A stretch of DNA of 64,000 nucleotides. Source: Salminus brasiliensis (taxonomy: Eukaryota > Chordata > Actinopteri > Characiformes > Bryconidae). Location: assembly GCF_030463535.1 (NCBI RefSeq), contig NC_132880.1, positions 30,747,487-30,811,486 on the forward strand, given 5' to 3'. Below the pieces are notes generated by a model. The model ran no database searches and was not told where the DNA came from. It saw only the letters and a list, made by a program, of their open reading frames with translations. The translations under genes and the position numbers were made by a program. Position 1 is the first letter of the stretch. Each line of letters starts with the position of its first letter. Below are positions 33,828 to 45,137 of the stretch, piece after piece.

Positions 33828-36800
33828 GGAATTTTGTTGGACTCTGATGAAGACAAACTGTTCTGACTCTACATTAGTGTTTGAATTTGTTTTGCTAACT
33901 CCCCCCCCCCCCCCCCCCCCTCCTCCTTAAAATATGTATTTGAGCAAGTTTTCCTATGTAGGTGCTCTGCTTTGGTTTGTGGATCTCACTAAAGTTTGTC
34001 TCTAGAAGTTTTAGTGTTTATTTCTTGTCCATTAGAGCAACAAAAAGGCTCCATGGAGTTTGCACAAGGCCAAAGCATTATCTTCTTGGGTGTCGGTCAA
34101 TTGTCTGGCTGACCCGATCTCTCCCAAGCAGCTTTTAAAGGTGCCATAGGACGTGTTTATCCAATATTATAAACAGCCTTTTTCCTCCCTACAGCATCCC
34201 CAAAGGGACATTCACTGCACATACACACTGAATAACAGTCTGCAGCCTTTTCGATGTTTACATACACTATATATATATATATTCTATTTTCTTAGGCATT
34301 CATATGGTTTCCCCTCTGCAGAGTTTGAGTAAGCAGAGCAATGGCCACTTTTATACATAACTTTGTGGTTGTTGTGGTTCCTAAGTGCTTCCACTTTTCA
34401 ATAATACCACTCACAGTTGATGGTGGAATATCTAGGAGGAGAGATTTCACCAACTGACTAACGCTGGCATCCTGTTACAGCACCACGCTGGAATTCAGTG
34501 AGCTCTTTAGGACCACCCATTCTTTCACTAATGTGTGTAAAGGCAGGCTGCATGACTCTGTGCTTGACGTTATAAACCTGTAGCAATGGAATTTTTATGA
34601 TTAAGAGGTGTGTCCCAATACTTTTGTCCAAATAGTGCATAAGGTCCGTAACGCCGTACGGCAAAATTTACAACCCTGTTTTGGCTTTAGAATGAGACAA
34701 GCTGATTTCCTTTGATTGTGGGCTGGTGAGTAAATTAATAAGCTCTGCTCTGATTGGCTGCATACATAGATGAATAGGGTACTGCAGTGGCCCAGACAGA
34801 AGAACTTTATAGAAATAATTAGTGCTTCATGTGTAATTATTTTTTGTTATTCTTCCTGAATAGTGCTGATATCCAGTCCTGCAGTGTGCGGTTAGCTATC
34901 TGAAGAGAGGTAAAGTCGGTCAAATAGGGATAGCTTTTAGCCTAGTATCTATCATACTCGCTTGCTTTCCCAACTTCCTCTTCCTTGCGCCCTGCTTTTG
35001 ACTCCCCATTTCTTTAAGTCACAACACAGGCAAAGCTGCCGTCACGAGGCCTGGTTACTGCGGTAAGCCGTTTACTGCTCTCCAGTGTTACTGATGCACA
35101 ACCTGGGGTAAGACTGTCTCCGAAAACAATGAATACCATGAGCAGAAGCATTTACAGCTCGGTTTACATTATACAAGATTGTTTAAGGTCCACAATATGT
35201 TACTTCCATGGTTCAACTAAGCCAAGGAAAATACAGTTCTCACTCAATGGCACCTTTAAATTTACTGATGAATACATGGAGCCCCTGAAACAAGCAAACA
35301 CAGAACCCCCATTGGTTTGTGAGACATGATCAGATTAATCACAAGACCACACACAGAGGTAGTCGCAGCTAATGCACAGATTTTGATTATGTAAATACCA
35401 TCTGCACAATTGGACAGAAGCAGCTGAGCAGAATGGTGATTAGGGAGATAGCCAGACACTTAGTCCACCACAACATAGTGGGTTCAAGAATCTAATTTTT
35501 AAATTAAATTAACATTGAATGCGTTCTGTAGTTGCGTAATCTACTAACAAGACTGGAGCTGCGAGCGGTAAAGAGTGTGGCACATGACCTGACCATGCTG
35601 GTGTAAAAGATCCAGCTAGAAGAATCCCCTTTCTCCTGGTGCATCGTCACAGAAGTAGGTTAACAAGCACACAAACAAGCGTACTTCAAGTAACTGATCA
35701 GCAGAACCAAGTTAGCATCACTGCAAAATCCCTAGAACTAGATGTTAGCTAACTGGAACGTACTTTCTCTCACACACATTGCCCAAGTGGCTCAGTATTT
35801 AAGACACACGCCCAAAGGCAACTCATTCAGTCACAAACGTATGTCCGAAATCATAGTTTGTCGATTCTACAATGTTTTAATAGCAGAGAGGGAAGGGGCA
35901 AGAAATCCTTTACACTTGCCTGCTTTGACGTTGATCATGCTTAAACTCAAACACACAAACAGGTCAGTCTAAAAAACACGGAACATGAACTCATCACTAC
36001 AACATTACTGGCTTGTTATTATCTAGTTTATTGACTTGCCACAGAGGCTAATTACTGAATACAAACACATACACTGCAATTAAACTGACACAGAGTTTGT
36101 TCTCGTTTTCTTTGCTGTCCCATACTGTAGTCTGTTAACATAGTGTTTCCTAAGTCATTCAGCGATGAGGCACAGATATAGTCTTCGACAGGTTGCTCCT
36201 AAATATTTGCGAGCTTGGCATCAAAATTAATGATCAACATCGCTGAATTTGCCTACATGTGCAGGGCCAGATCCTGACACCCAAGTGCCTTTCCCATGCA
36301 AATTTCAGAGACCTGCGAGTGCCCACTTAGTATACGTGTGGACTTTAAGCAGTTGGATCAGGACGCGCCTCACTAATACAGGAATTAAGGGAATCCTGAC
36401 CTGGCATGCAAGTCACTGTGTCTAGAATTAGTCTAGCTCTGCCTACAGTTACACAGTGTTATTACGACCGTTTACATACATGTGATTTAGTATTCATCAC
36501 GCCGCACCATGTACCTACCACTGAAAGATCTGCACGATACTAGTTGACAACAAGTGCACAAGAGGTGCATGAAACAGGCTGCACAATTTTTTCCCCCCAA
36601 TAAATCTTTGTTAATCGTCAACACAGTATCTGCCTTGCAATACTGACACCACCAAGCCAATCATGAACCACATGAGATTCATCGGTGTGTTTGTAGTCGG
36701 AACTGCAAACTGCAGCATGTAATTAGTGTGGAAAGGGGGTACTTTGTCCATACTGTGCAGCCCTGGCATAAGGGAAGTGACTGAAGTGGACCTTGAGCAC

Positions 36801-36908
36801 GCTGTGTCAGGATCTTGCCCTTAAACCTTAAGCAGAGAGGCACATTAGACCTCTATTAAATCTACGTCCCTCTATAAGGCTTCCATTATCTTCAACTCTA
36901 GCTACGCC
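33828..36908. other. Convergent NELFE/ZBTB12 intergenic and 3'UTR stretch
   Basis: No coding exon was found between the NELFE stop (33827) and the ZBTB12 stop (36909). It holds the NELFE 3'UTR (a 20-bp C run at 33901-33920, end not resolved), a MITE at 34330-34645, and presumably the ZBTB12 3'UTR on the minus strand. An AATAAA occurs at about 36598 on plus and a TTTATT (minus AATAAA) near 36029, but neither can be assigned firmly. In human, C2 and CFB lie in the corresponding interval; nothing like them is here. Confidence 0.6.
34330..34645 (+). mobile_element. MITE with a Tc1-type terminus
   Basis: The right end, GGTGTGTCCCAATACTTTTG then TCCAAATAGTGC, is a Tc1/mariner MITE terminus. The interior has GGAATATCTAGGAGGAGAGA, CACCACGCTGGAATTCAGTG and CCATTCTTTCACTAATGTGT. 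Its body differs from the other MITE family in this window, so it is a second subfamily sharing an end. Its left terminus was not found. Confidence 0.6.
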
Positions 36909-37928
36909 CTATTCACCTAAAACTTCACCTCCAACTGCTCCCTCACTCTCTCTCTGGATCTCCATGTAATTCTGCGCAGTGGTCTTGCCATGCTGCTCCT
37001 TCAGGTGGCGCCGCAGGGCGGGTTTGTGAGCGAAGCAGACGTGACAGAAGGCGCAGACGTGCGGCCGCTCGCCACTATGCATGTTCATGTGGTCGCACAG
37101 CGTGGACTTCTGCGTGAAGGTCTTGTGGCACAGGGGGCAGGTGTGGAGTTTGGAGGTGCGGTGGACCACCATGTGGCGGCTGAGGTTGCTGGAGTGGCTG
37201 AAGTGCTTGCCGCAACACGGGCACACATAGAGCAGGTGCGTGGAGCGCGAGTGGACGGCCAGGTCCTGCACTGAGGAGAAAGCCAGGCCGCAGTGTTCAC
37301 ATGCCACGGTCCCTGTGACGCAAGATGTAGACCCTACGACAGAGTCATCCCCCCTGCCTTCTTCATCTGTGGGAACCGCCACCACTCCTATATCTTCATC
37401 TGTGCCGGAGCCATCCATATTAAAGTGCGCTGGAACCGAGTCGGAGCCTGGTATGGTAACCTGGCCTTCTGCTGCCTGATGATACTCCAACGGCAGTGGA
37501 CCGTCCGGGATAGTGTGGGCTGACAGGTAATCTGGACCGATATCTGCTCCGAAATTACCCATGATCTCGTCAGAGGTGGGAAAGCGCCAAGCTTGCTGAA
37601 AAGTAGCAATAGGCCTTCGCTCATGGAAGGTGTAACGCCTCCTGTGCTTGAAGCCCCGCCCCCTGCCTCTCCTAGGCTCCCCGTACCTCCGCCTCCAGTA
37701 GCGGACGCCAGGTCTCTGGCTGCTTCCTGTGGCCCCACCGTCCTCCCTGCTCTGCTCCTCTATACGTGGCTGCACTCCCAAAGCTTCCAATGCCTCTCTG
37801 GCCTGCGCATGGACATCGGCATCGTCCTCAGGGTCTTGGTGGTCATCCTTGACATGCACCTGAAACAAGCTGAAGTCATTCCTCACATCCTCCTCTTGAA
37901 TGCATCCGGAGGGGTCTGAGCCCCTAAT
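36909..37928 (-). other. zbtb12: ZBTB12 exon 4: basic patch and zinc fingers
   Basis: The 339-residue exon begins [19 protein letters not shown], is acidic and then carries [20 protein letters not shown], a likely nuclear localisation or nucleic-acid-contacting patch. The fingers are CEHC-X12-H-X4-H, CPCC-X12-H-X3-H, CPLC-X12-H-X3-H and CAFC-X12-H-X4-H, all zinc ligands present. The C-terminus ends EVLGE. High GC and CpG content produce several long antisense open frames that are not genes. Confidence 0.93.
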
Positions 37929-40900
37929 CTGGAACACAGTGAAAATATTAGTCAGTTATTTATTATTAAAGACCTAAAAGGTCTTTATTTTTAAGACATA
38001 AGGATTCTTGAACATAGACAAGTTAAAGGATATGCATGTTATTTACCTGTCGCATGGACAAATCATCATCATCTTCATGATGAACACTTGGATCTCCCTC
38101 ACCAGCAGCCTGAGGCTCCTCTGAGCTGTGAGGCTGCAGTGAGGAGTGTTCGGAAGCAGCTGAGGCACTTCCACTGACGATCACCGGTATGGACTGGGAA
38201 TCCTCCGCTTTCATAGGCTGGTCATGGAGAGACAGAGGAGAGAACGGAGGGACAAAACAAGAAATGAAAAATGGAAAGCAACTGAGGAGGAGAGGAACAT
38301 CGATTTTCTCCTGACTACTGGCCAAAGCTAGGGCTACAATCAACAACTACAAAAGATCATTTCCTGAAGAAAACACAGAGCTGTTACTGCACTGTTGCTA
38401 CGGGGTCACTAGGGTAAAACTGTTTTGCTGAGTGATTGGATGGTGTTGCCATGGTGTTACTAGGTCATTGCAATGCAGTTATGTAGTGGCTGCTAGGTAC
38501 TAGGTGTTAATGTGGTGTTGCTAAGCAGTTGCTATAATGTGGCTATAGGCTATTTGGTAGGTGGTTGCTATTGAGCGGTTTAGTGGTTGCCATTGTATCC
38601 CAGATAGTCGTGATGGTGTTGTTAGGTGGTTGCTACAGTATTCCTATGGTATACCAGTTGGTGGCTAGATGGTGGTTAGGTGTTGCTAACTGATTGATAG
38701 ATGGATGCTATAATGTTGCTCGGTGGATGCCATGACATTGTGTTGCTGCAGTTTCCCAGGTGCTTGCTAGCTTGATGAAGTCAGACAGACTCACTCCTAG
38801 TGGATTGTCGTTCTTAGGCTGCAGGTAACGACTCAAGGCTCCCCTGCATTTCTCCACCACATGCTCCATTTGGAGGTAGCTGGCTGCAGTCAAGTAATTT
38901 ACAATCTCTTTGGCACTAAATTGCAGAATCCCAGTGTAGCAGGACTGCAGGAGCTCTCGCATCACTGTAGAGTTGTGCAACACTGACACCTGCTGTACAG
39001 AAAAAAAACATACTGTTATAAACCACAAACAGTCCAGAGCAAACACTGGTCCAATCAAAAGCTCTCATTTTAAAAGCAGAAGAGAAAACAGATGATAGTT
39101 GAATTCAAATGTATTTTCATAAAACATTTTCACAAAGCCGCTTTACAGAAGCCCAGAATAAAGTCCATAACAAGGAAACACTCCCAGAGAGCAAGAGGAA
39201 GAAACCTTGAGAAGAACCAAGACTCAAAAGGGGAACTCAACCTTCCCCAGTTGACACCAGATAGCAAAACAGGAACATAACAAAAGCAACAAGAATAAGA
39301 ATGAAGAAATGTCTAATTAATAACCAACAGTGAATGATGAATCCTGCAGAAAGAAAAAGAAGTGAGCCCATCATCAGACGGGCTGAAGGTTTAGTTTATC
39401 ACTGAGACATTCTCTTCATGTTTATCTCCATTTGTGAGGAAAAAAAAAGACCCATTTTATTTTGGCCTTCATTAAAACTAATATACAGTAGTAAACAATG
39501 AATAGCGACCTTTAATTTACATGAAACTTTATTATAAACCTTATTAGAAATTATAATCTAGATCATACAAATAACAAAATAATATATATTCATGATAAAT
39601 ATGCAGTCTTACCTTTGTTTTTGTCTCTGTTTTGGACATCCTAAACAGAGTAAAGCGAATATGCTTGATCTCTACTTATTTATGATTGACCGGTTTTAAT
39701 TTGAATGGTAAATTTGACCATTTGGTAATAGGCAACAGCTTTTGCTGCTGCTGCAAAAAAAAAAGTCAGATAAGGTAGAAAAGGCAGGTTACATAGCAGT
39801 ACAGAACTGTTGTGTACTGAGGAAAACCTCCTCTGATTTGGAAATTCCTTATTTGGTCCAGAACGTTGTGTTCACATCTGTGAAATGGATCAAAATAAAG
39901 AAAAGGATTGTTCCGCAATGGGGGTCAGAAACTTCAATATTATATTATTATAATACAATATTATAGGCAGCATTCCTGCACAGTTTTGTGATTTTCCTGC
40001 AAAAATACAACGTATTAGACTAGCAGTAAATTATCAGGTTTAGTTGTTGTGTAAGAGCACAGAAATCAACAAACTGTGCTAGACTGTGGCCCTCGGTTCC
40101 CTATGCCTGGACCACACTAAACGAGGTAGGTTCTTTGAATCTTCTTTACTTAAGATTTTTTGGACAAGTGTAAAATCTTTTGTAATTTTTTTTAATATAA
40201 TAATTGTTCTATATGGCACCGAATGGGTTCCACTGTCCCTACCATGTAGAACCCAGTAGTGAACATTTTCCAAACATTTTACTACCTGGTTAGTTTCTTA
40301 CTGGATGCTAGAGCTTTACTCTTCTTGTTTTAAGTGAAGGCTGATTGTTAAAGAGTTATACATCTTTATTATTATTATTATTATTATTATTATATCTTAA
40401 AATGGTGTACATGTCCAATACTGTTCAAATATGACCTACAAACTGAACAAAGACTTAGTTTGTAGGTTTTTTTTTTATACTAAAAACAATCAGAATCCCT
40501 CTACTAGTAGGTTGCCATTGTGGCACTATGAAAAAAGACAATCATTGTTACTCCTGGATGATACCACCCTGTGGCTAAAGCCAGAAGGGGTGAATAATAT
40601 AGGTTATATTCAATATTCATGTATTATTATATAATATATGTTCTCTTCTCAGTGGACAAGAGAAAGCAACCAGAGCAAGTGTTTAACTTGGTTTACACAA
40701 CAGTTTAGTATTGGACATGTACATGCAATATTGAGGCTTGCACATCTTAACGGTCAGGGTTCCTTTTAATGTTACATAGCGTCTTGTGGGTGGTACCTGT
40801 AATTCCGCAGAGGGGTTTAGCAGAAACTGGTCCCTGAGATAGGCGGAGCAGGCAGCTAAAACCACTTTATGACCACGAAACATCCTTCTGCCTCCAGCCA

Positions 40901-41000
40901 TGATGGTGATATCACAGAAATGCAGCTGCTCCCGTAGAGAGTTCATGTTCCTCAGGGCAACATCACCGTGCCCAGGCAGGCGGAAACACACCATATCCAT
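36909..41000 (-). CDS. zbtb12: ZBTB12, BTB and four-C2H2-finger transcription factor
   Basis: Nuclear DNA-binding protein whose BTB domain mediates dimerisation. Coding exons: 40797-41000, 38795-38989, 38047-38217, 36909-37928, all phase 0, giving 529 aa (human about 459). The BTB domain spans about residues 8-120, with [36 protein letters not shown] and [20 protein letters not shown]. Exon 3 is acidic and Ser-rich. The last exon has a basic RG/RR patch (about 266-296), then C2H2 fingers at about 400-421, 426-446, 454-474 and 482-503. The finger region [20 protein letters not shown] is diagnostic for ZBTB12. The start ATG follows a good acceptor by two bases, and a second in-frame ATG lies two codons downstream. 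The linker is unlike mammalian ZBTB12. Zebrafish has zbtb12 paralogues, and which one this is cannot be told. Confidence 0.93.
38390..38755. repeat. GTTGCTAGGTGG-type degenerate minisatellite
   Basis: Some 20 diverged copies of a unit around TGGTTGCTA/GGTGTTGCTAG run from about 38390 almost to the exon 2 donor region of ZBTB12. This is a common fish intronic minisatellite. It contains no open frame of interest. Confidence 0.8.
38795..38989 (-). other. zbtb12: ZBTB12 exon 2 with a tandem NAGNAG acceptor
   Basis: This exon encodes the second half of the BTB fold ([20 protein letters not shown] and on). Its acceptor reads tacagcag|GTGTCA, a NAGNAG site, so use of the upstream AG would insert one glutamine. 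The human alignment (ELQVS) favours the downstream AG. The donor is GGA|GTGAGT. Confidence 0.85.
39085..39295. repeat. Dispersed repeat fragment in ZBTB12 intron 1
   Basis: AAAGCCGCTTTACAGAAGCC, AGGAAGAAACCTTGAGAAGA and CCAAGACTCAAAAGGGGAAC are pieces of a very common teleost repeat. The short open frame over it is not a gene. Its class could not be decided. Confidence 0.55.
40368..40392. repeat. (TTA)n microsatellite
   Basis: Eight TTA units in ZBTB12 intron 1, among AT-rich sequence with no other feature recognised. Confidence 0.85.
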
Positions 41001-41082
41001 ATCTGCAGGACAGGAAACAAAGTCAGCAATACACTCCAGCAGGAATGCGGTTATTGAAAGATCATCCAGGTTCTAAAACCTA

Positions 41083-41240
41083 CAGACAAGCCCTGATTAG
41101 GGATGATTAGGGATGCACACTGGTATAGTGAGGCCACTAAAATCAAGGCATGTCTAGTTTTTTTGAGAGTGTACTGAAATTGCATCAAAACTGAAATCCA
41201 TAGACAAGCCCTGATTTGAATAGCCTCACTATACCAGACA
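41083..41240. repeat. Small inverted-repeat element upstream of ZBTB12 exon 1
   Basis: CTGGTATAGTGAGGC (41120-41134) is exactly inverted at 41223-41237, and the phrase AGACAAGCCCTGATT occurs directly repeated at about 41083 and 41202. It sits in the presumed 5'UTR intron, about 100 bp upstream of the coding start. Confidence 0.6.
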
Positions 41241-42449
41241 GTCGACACATGCCAGCTCAATAGTGATGTCGGCTTGATGTCGGTATCAGAAGATAATTGT
41301 ATTTTGATGCACATACATCTCAATCAACCACGTTTTCCTCATTTCATTCTTATATAGATTGAACAAGTAATTGAACCTGATCTTTTAGAGCAACAGCATT
41401 AATAGACTGAATGAACAGGTGCACAGGTGAGGAGGCTAAACTATGTAGACACTGAATGTAAGGTGAATCCATGATGATGATGACGACATGATTAAATATA
41501 GGTACAAACAAAGGTACATCAGGATCAGACGATACCAACATGATGTTTATTCTGTAAAAACTACTACGCTTGTGTTTAACTGAAGCTCTTCACTTGAGAT
41601 TAGCCATCAACAAAGTAGGCTAACATCCTACAACTAGCTACCCCACAAGAAGAATCGCACCACACTGTCCAAGTTTGTGCTGTTTTGGGACAGATTGGTC
41701 ACAAGATCAGAATCGGATCATATTTCTCTCTCTCTCGATTTTCAACTCTCAGCATCTTCTGCATGCAGCTAGCGAGCGATCGGTCTGATTTCGCCCCGAT
41801 GTCGATACACATTAAAATCGACGTTGCACCTCCAGTTTAAACGTTACTACAGAAAAAAACATGCTGATAAACTGAGCCTTATTAGCTATCTAGGTCTTTA
41901 CTGCAGCTTTCATACTCACTGAAAATCTTCAGAGCCAGAAAAGGAACAAACCACTCGAGGCGAAACGATCACTTCTGCAATTTTTGACTCAAAATCATGA
42001 CTAGTCTCGTTAAAACATAGAGATAGCTACAAAAAACAGATCGCTAATTTAGGCGCGGTTGTCTAAAGCTCTTCTTGTATGGTAGCTATCTAGCTATTTC
42101 TCTGAAATAACCTGAGGAACATGTCCATGCTAGACTCCCTGAGTTAGATCTGTAATGCCGTTAATATCAAACTTGAATAAAATCCCAATCAACCTCAAAC
42201 GGGTCTATTCAGAAGGCGGTTAGCCGTTAGCTTTTCTCGCTAATTGTCGGTTTAATGGTTTTTAATGCAGCGCAAGCCTCAAACAAAGTGATCTACAGCG
42301 GGCTACAATTTTTAACTCATGTAAAACTAAGAACAGCCCGACAGATATTAGCTAGCACCCAAAACGAGGAACTGCAACTGATAGCTTTAGCCTGCATGCT
42401 AACAGCAGTGCCCATTGTCTGAGATGCGCTAATGCTAGCTAGCTAAGTG

Positions 42450-42700
42450 CTCCTGTAATCGATGTTTAACGAGCGGCAGTGATGCTGCAGTTGCCGTTTC
42501 CACGCCACTGTGTTTTGAACGTACCTCTCACGTCCTGTTTACTCGCCGAAACCTGCGAAATCAAAATTATTCTCTTTAACAAAGCTGAATTAACTTCACA
42601 CCGCTACTGTTTACTTCCCCATCGCAGGAGCCTCGAGTACGGCGGCCGGGTTGAGACTCCCCGAAAGAATATCGGGAACGTTGGAAAAAATGTTGTAATA
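42450..42700 (-). promoter_or_regulatory. zbtb12: Probable ZBTB12 promoter and untranslated first exon
   Basis: The coding exon begins two bases after an acceptor (TCCTGCAG|AT ATG), so a non-coding first exon is required. A donor on the minus strand reads GTGAGAG|GTACGTTC (exon end about 42525). It lies just downstream of a CpG-rich patch at 42620-42680 (GAGTACGGCGGCCGGGTTGA). The assignment rests on these two signals only. Confidence 0.4.
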
Positions 42701-43182
42701 AAAAGATAGACGTCTGGTGTAAAAAAACAAACAAAAAAAAAAAGATTCTCGATATCAGTGTTAGATAATAGATCATGATCAGAATGACACATCCGGTGGA
42801 CGATTGGTGGCAGCAATTTTTTGGGGGGGAAGAAAATTGGTTAGCTAGCTAGCATAACTAACTTACTACAGTACAGTACAGTACCGTGCAGATCAGTACG
42901 GAAGCCCTAAAGGGCCCCTCGTGTTTTATTTGCATCGGTTTTCCATGATAATGAGCTCATTATTTGCTTTAGAGAGCCAGCACTGTTTAAGTCATCATCG
43001 CGTCTTCAAGATAACGGCTATATTAATGTGAGATCTTGAGAATGTGATCATTTTCTCTTTATAATTGCAGCATTTAGAAAATATGTATCAGTGATCTCTA
43101 AAGTTTGTGTCTACACGCCGCACGCTTGAGCATCTGCTATTCATACATCATATACAGCAGCTTCCTTCACAGGATAACAAGA

Positions 43183-43610
43183 ACATATACTGTGTGTACA
43201 AATGTTTGTGGACACCGTTTCCAATCAATGCATTCAGCTACTTTAAGTTGCACCCATTGCTGACACAGATGTGCACATGCACGTCCCTGGAGACTCTCTG
43301 GAGCAGATGAACATGAACCTATGAATCTATGTCTAACCATGCCTAATGGCAGGTGTGGGCTAGAGGGGTATAAAGCCTCCAGCATTGAGATGTAGTTCTC
43401 AATCCAATCTGTTTGGGATGAGTTGGAGGATGAGGTGAGGTGCTTGTCCTGGCAGAACATTCTGACCTCACTAATTCTCTTGTTGCTGAATGCAATCAAT
43501 TCCTCACACACATGCTTCAAGCTAGTAGAAAGCCTTTTTTAATACTCTTGATTTCAGAAGAAACAATGCATAAGCAGGTGTCCTAATACTTCTCAGTACA
43601 GTCTATACAG
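43183..43610 (+). mobile_element. Tc1/mariner-type MITE between ZBTB12 and SACM1L
   Basis: It begins TATACTGTGTGTACAAATGT with GTTTGTGGACACCG and ends near GCAGGTGTCCTAATACTTCT. The middle, GTGGGCTAGAGGGGTATAAA, AGTTGGAGGATGAG and CTGAATGCAATCAATTCCTC, matches the other copies. It lies in the gap between the two tandem minus-strand genes. Confidence 0.7.
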
Positions 43611-43784
43611 GGTAGATGACCGTTAACATCAGTCTTTGAACTCCCTGTCACTTGTAAGGCTTCCACGTGATCCTAAAGCCACATTTACTTTTGATGTTTT
43701 AATGTTGACCAAAAACCATAAATGTGCACCTATTCTGAGAAGGGACAATATCTGGACAGACAGACAAAGAGAGTAATCAAACAT

Positions 43785-45048
43785 TTTATTAGAAAGTTGA
43801 GGAATCCATAACATCTCTAAAATAATCAAGAAATTAGTTCACTTTCAGGAGAACAGTGACAAGATCAAGTCCAAAATTACAAACACCATTTTACCAATGT
43901 TCCACTACATTCGTCCTCATTGCACTGTGACGTTCCTACACCACCTGCCGATCAGAAGCCTGAGAGAACTCCATGCACACTCAGAACAGCATCGCTCCCT
44001 TCGCTTAACCCAAGAACATGACCAGGGGCGGATTCAGCGGTTGTAAAATACATACAGTACAGTACATAATTACGAGGTGATCTGCAGAGCAGATACATTT
44101 TGGATTCCAATGTACAGTTCATAAACCACTCCTTCAGAGGTCAAACAACAAGATCTGTATAGCAGCTGCGTTACCAACGCACCAAAGTGTTCATGGATCT
44201 GACCACCTCGCCATCGGCCTCACTATGCAGGTTCTTAGCAGAGAAAGGGTTCAAACTGTGTACACTGATGATCTAGTTAGGAAGGGCATCACATTGTCTA
44301 AAGTATTGAATCGGTGTGCAGCGTTAAATCTGAGCCCGCACTACAGATCTGTGTGCTTTGCTGTGCTTGACAGTTCTAGGCCAGGAACAGGCTTTGAATT
44401 CCTTATTTTCCTAACAGCACTATTGAAAGGCCTAATTCTATAGAACAGACTTCATTCTGTGTCGCAGCCGTCGTTAAAACGTACATTGCAAAATAAAAAT
44501 ATTGTTTCTGTATCATTAAATAGGAACAATAGTAAAGAGCAAAAGACAGGAAATCCGTAACATGACACACAGTCAGACTTCATCACTCATTTCTACCTGG
44601 TGAAGTGCAAATCCGCTCTCAGTATTCTACTGGCGACTGAAGAATAACACTGCAACCACACACACACACACGCAAAAACTATTAGGGAATGTGCTCATGC
44701 TCCTGGAATCTCTTTTAGTGTTCTGGTCCACGAATGGAAATCATTAGTAAAGTGCTGATAAAACAAATTTGCATAAACCATTACTGAAACAGTGCATAAA
44801 AACCTCCACCTCTCTACAGCAGAGCCTCTTAAAGGAATAGCTTAGCAAAAAAAATCAAAGGCACATCATTTTCTTCTTTTCTCAGTTGTAGTTCATCTGG
44901 CACGGCGTGTCTGGAGTAATATATGGAACATTTTTGGTGGTGGATATGGCCTAATACTAATATATACTAACTATGACTATGATAGCTTTGTAGCTTCAGG
45001 ACAAAAGTAAAAAAGCAAACCTTAGGCACCAATATCTTAGCTGAGCGA

Positions 45049-45137
<89 letters not shown>

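Noticed and set aside
36990-37919. Several 70-116 codon frames on both strands over the ZBTB12 zinc-finger exon
   Set aside because: The 340-codon minus frame has four intact C2H2 fingers; the others are GC-rich shadows.
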